Assembly: GCA_035292585.1 (NCBI GenBank)
Contig: DATDPU010000001.1
Coordinates: 1-64,000, forward strand
DNA length: 64,000 nucleotides
DNA from: DASSFZ01 sp035292585
GTDB taxonomy: Bacteria; Chloroflexota; Anaerolineae; Fen-1058
Direction of reading: 5' to 3'
Below the pieces are notes generated by a model. It was given only the letters and a program-made list of their open reading frames with translations, made no database searches and was not told the origin of the DNA. Positions 61,993-64,000 of this stretch are shown here, piece by piece. Numbering within the stretch: the first letter of the stretch is position 1; each line of letters begins with the position of its first letter. The translations under genes and the position numbers were made by a program.

Positions 61993-63594
61993 TCACGTTT
62001 TCCGCGCCGTGGGCAGTGTCTGGAGCGGTGCGCCTTTCAGCGCCGCGCGCAGCGCCACGCGATCATCCCATGGATACTCGATCTCGCCGAAGCACATACT
62101 CTGCTCGTGGCCTTTGCCGCAGGCCAACACGACATCGCCCGGCCGGGCGAGCGCGCACGCGAACGCGAGCGCCTCGCCGCGATCGGGCACACGCCAGAAA
62201 TCGACGCCCTCTCGGCGTCCCTGCGCAGCCACGGCGCGAGCGGTCGCTTCGATGATCGCGTCGAGCGGCTCGGTGCGCGGGTCCTCGGCGGTGATCACGA
62301 TCTTGTCGGCGGCCCGACCCGCATTCTCGCCCATGAGCCGGCGCTTCTCGCGGTCGCGCAACCCGGCTGATCCAAAGACGACGATGACCTGCCCGGTCGT
62401 CATCGTCCGCGCGGCGGCAATCGCCTGGTCGAGCGCGTTAGGCGTGTGCGCGAAGTCGACGATCGCGAAAAAGTCCTGCCCCTCGTCGATGCGTTCCATC
62501 CGGCCCGGCACGCCTTTCAATGCGGCGATGCCACGCCGGGCGGCATCGGGATCGACGCCGAGCGCGCCGACCGTCGCCGCGATCGCGGCCAGACAGTTGG
62601 AGACGTTGAACTCGCCCACTAGCGCCGTCTCGATCGGAACAGCGTTGCCATTTACGACCGCTGTGAAGCGCGTCGCATCGGGCGCGTAGACGATGTCGGT
62701 CGCGTACATATTCGGGTGATTTAACCGCTGACGCCAAAGGCGAGCAGAGCGCGCAGAGTTTTCACTATTATGCTCCGCGTCTCGGCGGTGAGATTCAGCT
62801 ACAGAGTAAGCGTACACGCGGCCCCGGACACGCTCGCGCAGGAAGCCGTAAGATGAGTCGTCGAGGTTCAGCACCGCGGTTTTGGGCACGCCTTTGTCGT
62901 AGGCGGTTGCCAGCGCTTCGAACAGCCGCGCCTTGGCCGCGCGATACGCTTCGAGCGAGCCGTGCAGGTCGAGATGCTCGTGCGTAACGTTGGTGACGAC
63001 GGCCACGTCGAACTCGCAGCCGTCGACGCGGTGCTGCGCCAGCCCGTGCGAGGTGACTTCCAGCACGCAGTGCGTCAGTCCCGCTTCGACCATCCGGCGG
63101 AGATAGCGCTGCACCTCGTCGGCGTCGGGCGTAGTGACGTGCAGGCCGGTGTCGAGCACCTCAGCGCCGATGACGGCATTGACCGTGCTGATCATCCCGG
63201 CCTTGCTACCCGCCGCCGTGAGGATTGAGTAGATCAGGTTCGTCGTCGTGGTTTTGCCATCGGTGCCGGTGACGCCGATCAGGATCAGCCGGCGGGCGGG
63301 AAAGCCATTCCAGGCCGCGTGTAGCTGGGCAAAAGCTTCGCGACCGTTGCGCACCTGGAGATAGGGAGATCGGAGAGTGGAGATTGGGGATTGCTCGCCG
63401 ACGATGGCTGCCGCGCCGCGCGCAATCGCATCGGGGATGAAGCGATGCCCGTCAACCGCTACGCCGGGGTAGGCGACGAACAACGCGCCCGGCGCGACAC
63501 GCCGCGAATCGTCTGTAATGGAAGTGATATCGGGATCGGCGGCGGGTCGGGACAGCGGCGAGGGGAGAGATGAGATGAGTTGGCTCAAGCGCAT
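61993..63594 (-). CDS. murE: UDP-N-acetylmuramoyl-tripeptide synthetase (MurE)
   Basis: MurE adds the third amino acid to UDP-MurNAc-Ala-Glu in peptidoglycan synthesis. The 533-residue protein has the ATP loop GTDGKTTT (110-117), THEHLDLHGS near 205 and GSAGLRDREKRRLMGENAGR. The amino-acid selectivity motif reads EDPRTE rather than the DAP-type DNPRxE, so the added residue (DAP, ornithine or lysine) is uncertain. Two segments are repeat-derived: SPISTLRSPYLQ (69-80) and about residues 266-297 (HRRDAEHNSENSARSARLW). The ATG has no ribosome-binding site and lies about 7 bases from a -10 box, suggesting leaderless translation. Confidence 0.93.
   Translation of the reverse strand: MRLSQLISSLPSPLSRPAADPDITSITDDSRRVAPGALFVAYPGVAVDGHRFIPDAIARGAAAIVGEQSPISTLRSPYLQVRNGREAFAQLHAAWNGFPARRLILIGVTGTDGKTTTTNLIYSILTAAGSKAGMISTVNAVIGAEVLDTGLHVTTPDADEVQRYLRRMVEAGLTHCVLEVTSHGLAQHRVDGCEFDVAVVTNVTHEHLDLHGSLEAYRAAKARLFEALATAYDKGVPKTAVLNLDDSSYGFLRERVRGRVYAYSVAESHRRDAEHNSENSARSARLWRQRLNHPNMYATDIVYAPDATRFTAVVNGNAVPIETALVGEFNVSNCLAAIAATVGALGVDPDAARRGIAALKGVPGRMERIDEGQDFFAIVDFAHTPNALDQAIAAARTMTTGQVIVVFGSAGLRDREKRRLMGENAGRAADKIVITAEDPRTEPLDAIIEATARAVAAQGRREGVDFWRVPDRGEALAFACALARPGDVVLACGKGHEQSMCFGEIEYPWDDRVALRAALKGAPLQTLPTARKT
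62721..62790. repeat. Repeat of the GCAGAGGACGCAGAG family inside murE
   Basis: TTAACCGCTGACGCCAAAGG with GAGCAGAGCGCGCAGAG faces GCTCCGCGTCTCGGCGGTGA as an inverted repeat, the same family that brackets the GxxExxY gene and nests in the degV element. It lies in frame within murE. Confidence 0.85.
63358..63396. repeat. GGAGATCGGAGAGTGGAGATT repeat inside murE
   Basis: GAGATCGGAGAGTGGAGATT units match the AGAGATTGGAGAC family at 8788-8867 and in the amidase. They lie in frame, coding SPISTLRSPYLQ. Confidence 0.65.
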
Positions 63595-63600
63595 GCATCG

Positions 63601-63628
63601 ATTTTACCACGGAGGTGGGGGTGGTAAA
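63601..63628 (-). promoter_or_regulatory. Possible leaderless promoter of murE
   Basis: The minus strand has TTTACC (63628-63623), a 16-base spacer and TAAAAT (63606-63601). The -10 ends about 6 bases before the murE ATG at 63594. Confidence 0.4.
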
Positions 63629-63644
63629 ACACCTCGGCATCCGA

Positions 63645-63650
63645 TATAAT
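63645..63650 (+). promoter_or_regulatory. Possible -10 box for the DinB-like gene
   Basis: A perfect TATAAT on the plus strand, 130 bases before the gene. The -35 position (GGTAAA) is poor. Confidence 0.35.
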
Positions 63651-63779
63651 CGCTAACACCTACAAGCAGCGCAAAGAGTACGGAGAGGGCATTGGCTGAT
63701 CGCCGATCACCGACGGCAATCGGTTGCCTGTGAACCATGAACCGATCCGGAATTCGCGCCAAGAAGTCTGGAGGATGAA

Positions 63780-64000
63780 ATGAGCAGCCTGAATACACCC
63801 GCTACTGAACCTGAAGCGACGCCGCGCAGTAGAGCCGAGTTGCTGGAACGCATCCGGCAATCGCACGCGGCGTTTGAACAGATGATCCGCGCCTTGAGCG
63901 AGGCGCAGCTCACCACGCCAGGCGCTGACGATGGCTGGTCAGTTAAAGATCATCTGGCGCATTTGGCCGCCTGGCAGCGCGGCATTACGGCGCTGTTGCG
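63780..64000 (+). CDS. DinB/ClbS-like four-helix protein, truncated by window end
   Basis: Only the first 73 codons are present. RAELLERIRQSHAAFEQMIR followed by DDGWSVKDHLAHLAAWQRGI matches the N-terminal part of the DinB/ClbS/DfsB four-helix superfamily, in which a later His triad binds metal. Members include thiol S-transferases and the colibactin self-resistance protein ClbS; the specific role is unknown. The ATG follows CTGGAGGATGAA, a clear ribosome-binding site. The gene is divergent from murE. Confidence 0.8.
   Translation, partial: MSSLNTPATEPEATPRSRAELLERIRQSHAAFEQMIRALSEAQLTTPGADDGWSVKDHLAHLAAWQRGITALL

Overview
The window looks like a piece of a high-GC (roughly 60-65% by eye) Chloroflexota chromosome or metagenome contig. 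This is an inference from gene content: a 3,150-residue multi-GAF hybrid kinase, a DUF4388/PATAN protein beside a small GTPase, luciferase-like flavin oxidoreductase modules, a secreted protein with a DUF11 repeat and a C-terminal YLPVVFKNG, and extensive Cox-type molybdenum hydroxylase genes. No rRNA, phage, plasmid or CRISPR locus is visible. One tRNA, tRNA-Leu(UAA), is present.

Layout. 0.2-4.5 kb (minus): M2-type metallopeptidase, a small acidic unknown, an SDR, and 6-phosphofructokinase. 4.9-6.3 kb: an FAD/NAD ferredoxin-reductase-like protein (plus) with tRNA-Leu behind it (minus). 6.4-22 kb: a mainly minus-strand catabolic block. It holds a CoxL-like molybdenum hydroxylase large subunit, a cyclase-family hydrolase, a four-helix-bundle ORF embedded in repeats, DUF1116 and FdrA proteins (relatives of E. 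coli YlbE/FdrA), a CPBP membrane protease, a luciferase-like/UbiA fusion, an amidase, and CoxS and CoxM subunits. A plus-strand NCS2 nucleobase permease and a minus-strand CBS protein sit in the middle. 22.1-31.4 kb (plus): a second molybdenum hydroxylase block in the order coxG, a MocA-like molybdopterin-binding protein, coxS, coxL, coxM, a CoxD-like MoxR ATPase, a CoxE-like VWA protein and XdhC. Both large subunits carry YRGAGR instead of the CO dehydrogenase loop, so their substrates are organic and unknown. The permease, amidase, cyclase and FdrA/DUF1116 neighbours suggest purine, pyrimidine or other N-heterocycle breakdown.

31.4-50 kb (minus): a secreted PQQ-type sugar dehydrogenase, then an apparent eight-gene operon behind a near-consensus promoter. 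In transcription order it holds a DUF4388 protein, a small GTPase, an alpha/beta hydrolase, a left-handed beta-helix protein, an acyl-ACP-reductase-like enzyme with the conserved catalytic Cys, a REC plus degenerate GGDEF protein, a solute-binding lipoprotein, and the giant 12-GAF kinase. It appears to couple ligand sensing and GTPase signalling to fatty aldehyde or lipid chemistry. 50-64 kb is mostly housekeeping: DUF3048 lipoprotein, EamA transporter, SerS, a DapA-family aldolase, a GxxExxY protein, LysS, GreA, PlsY, DegV, a polyprenyl-phosphate sugar transferase, a GT2 glycosyltransferase, MurE, and a DinB/ClbS-type protein cut by the window end.

The most striking feature is repeat colonisation. 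Many gaps, including gaps inside operons, are filled by short repeats of several families (heptamer ACTGTTC arrays, GACGAATGACGAA, GCAGAGGACGCAGAG, TTAGAG, CTACTTGT) and by MITE-like inverted-repeat elements, some joined end to end at a shared CTAG. The same repeat sequence also reads in frame through coding genes (FdrA, GT2, MurE, probably the amidase) and forms the C-termini of DegV and PlsY. Two small accessory ORFs (four-helix bundle and GxxExxY) are each bracketed by inverted copies of one repeat family, as if they were mobile cassettes.
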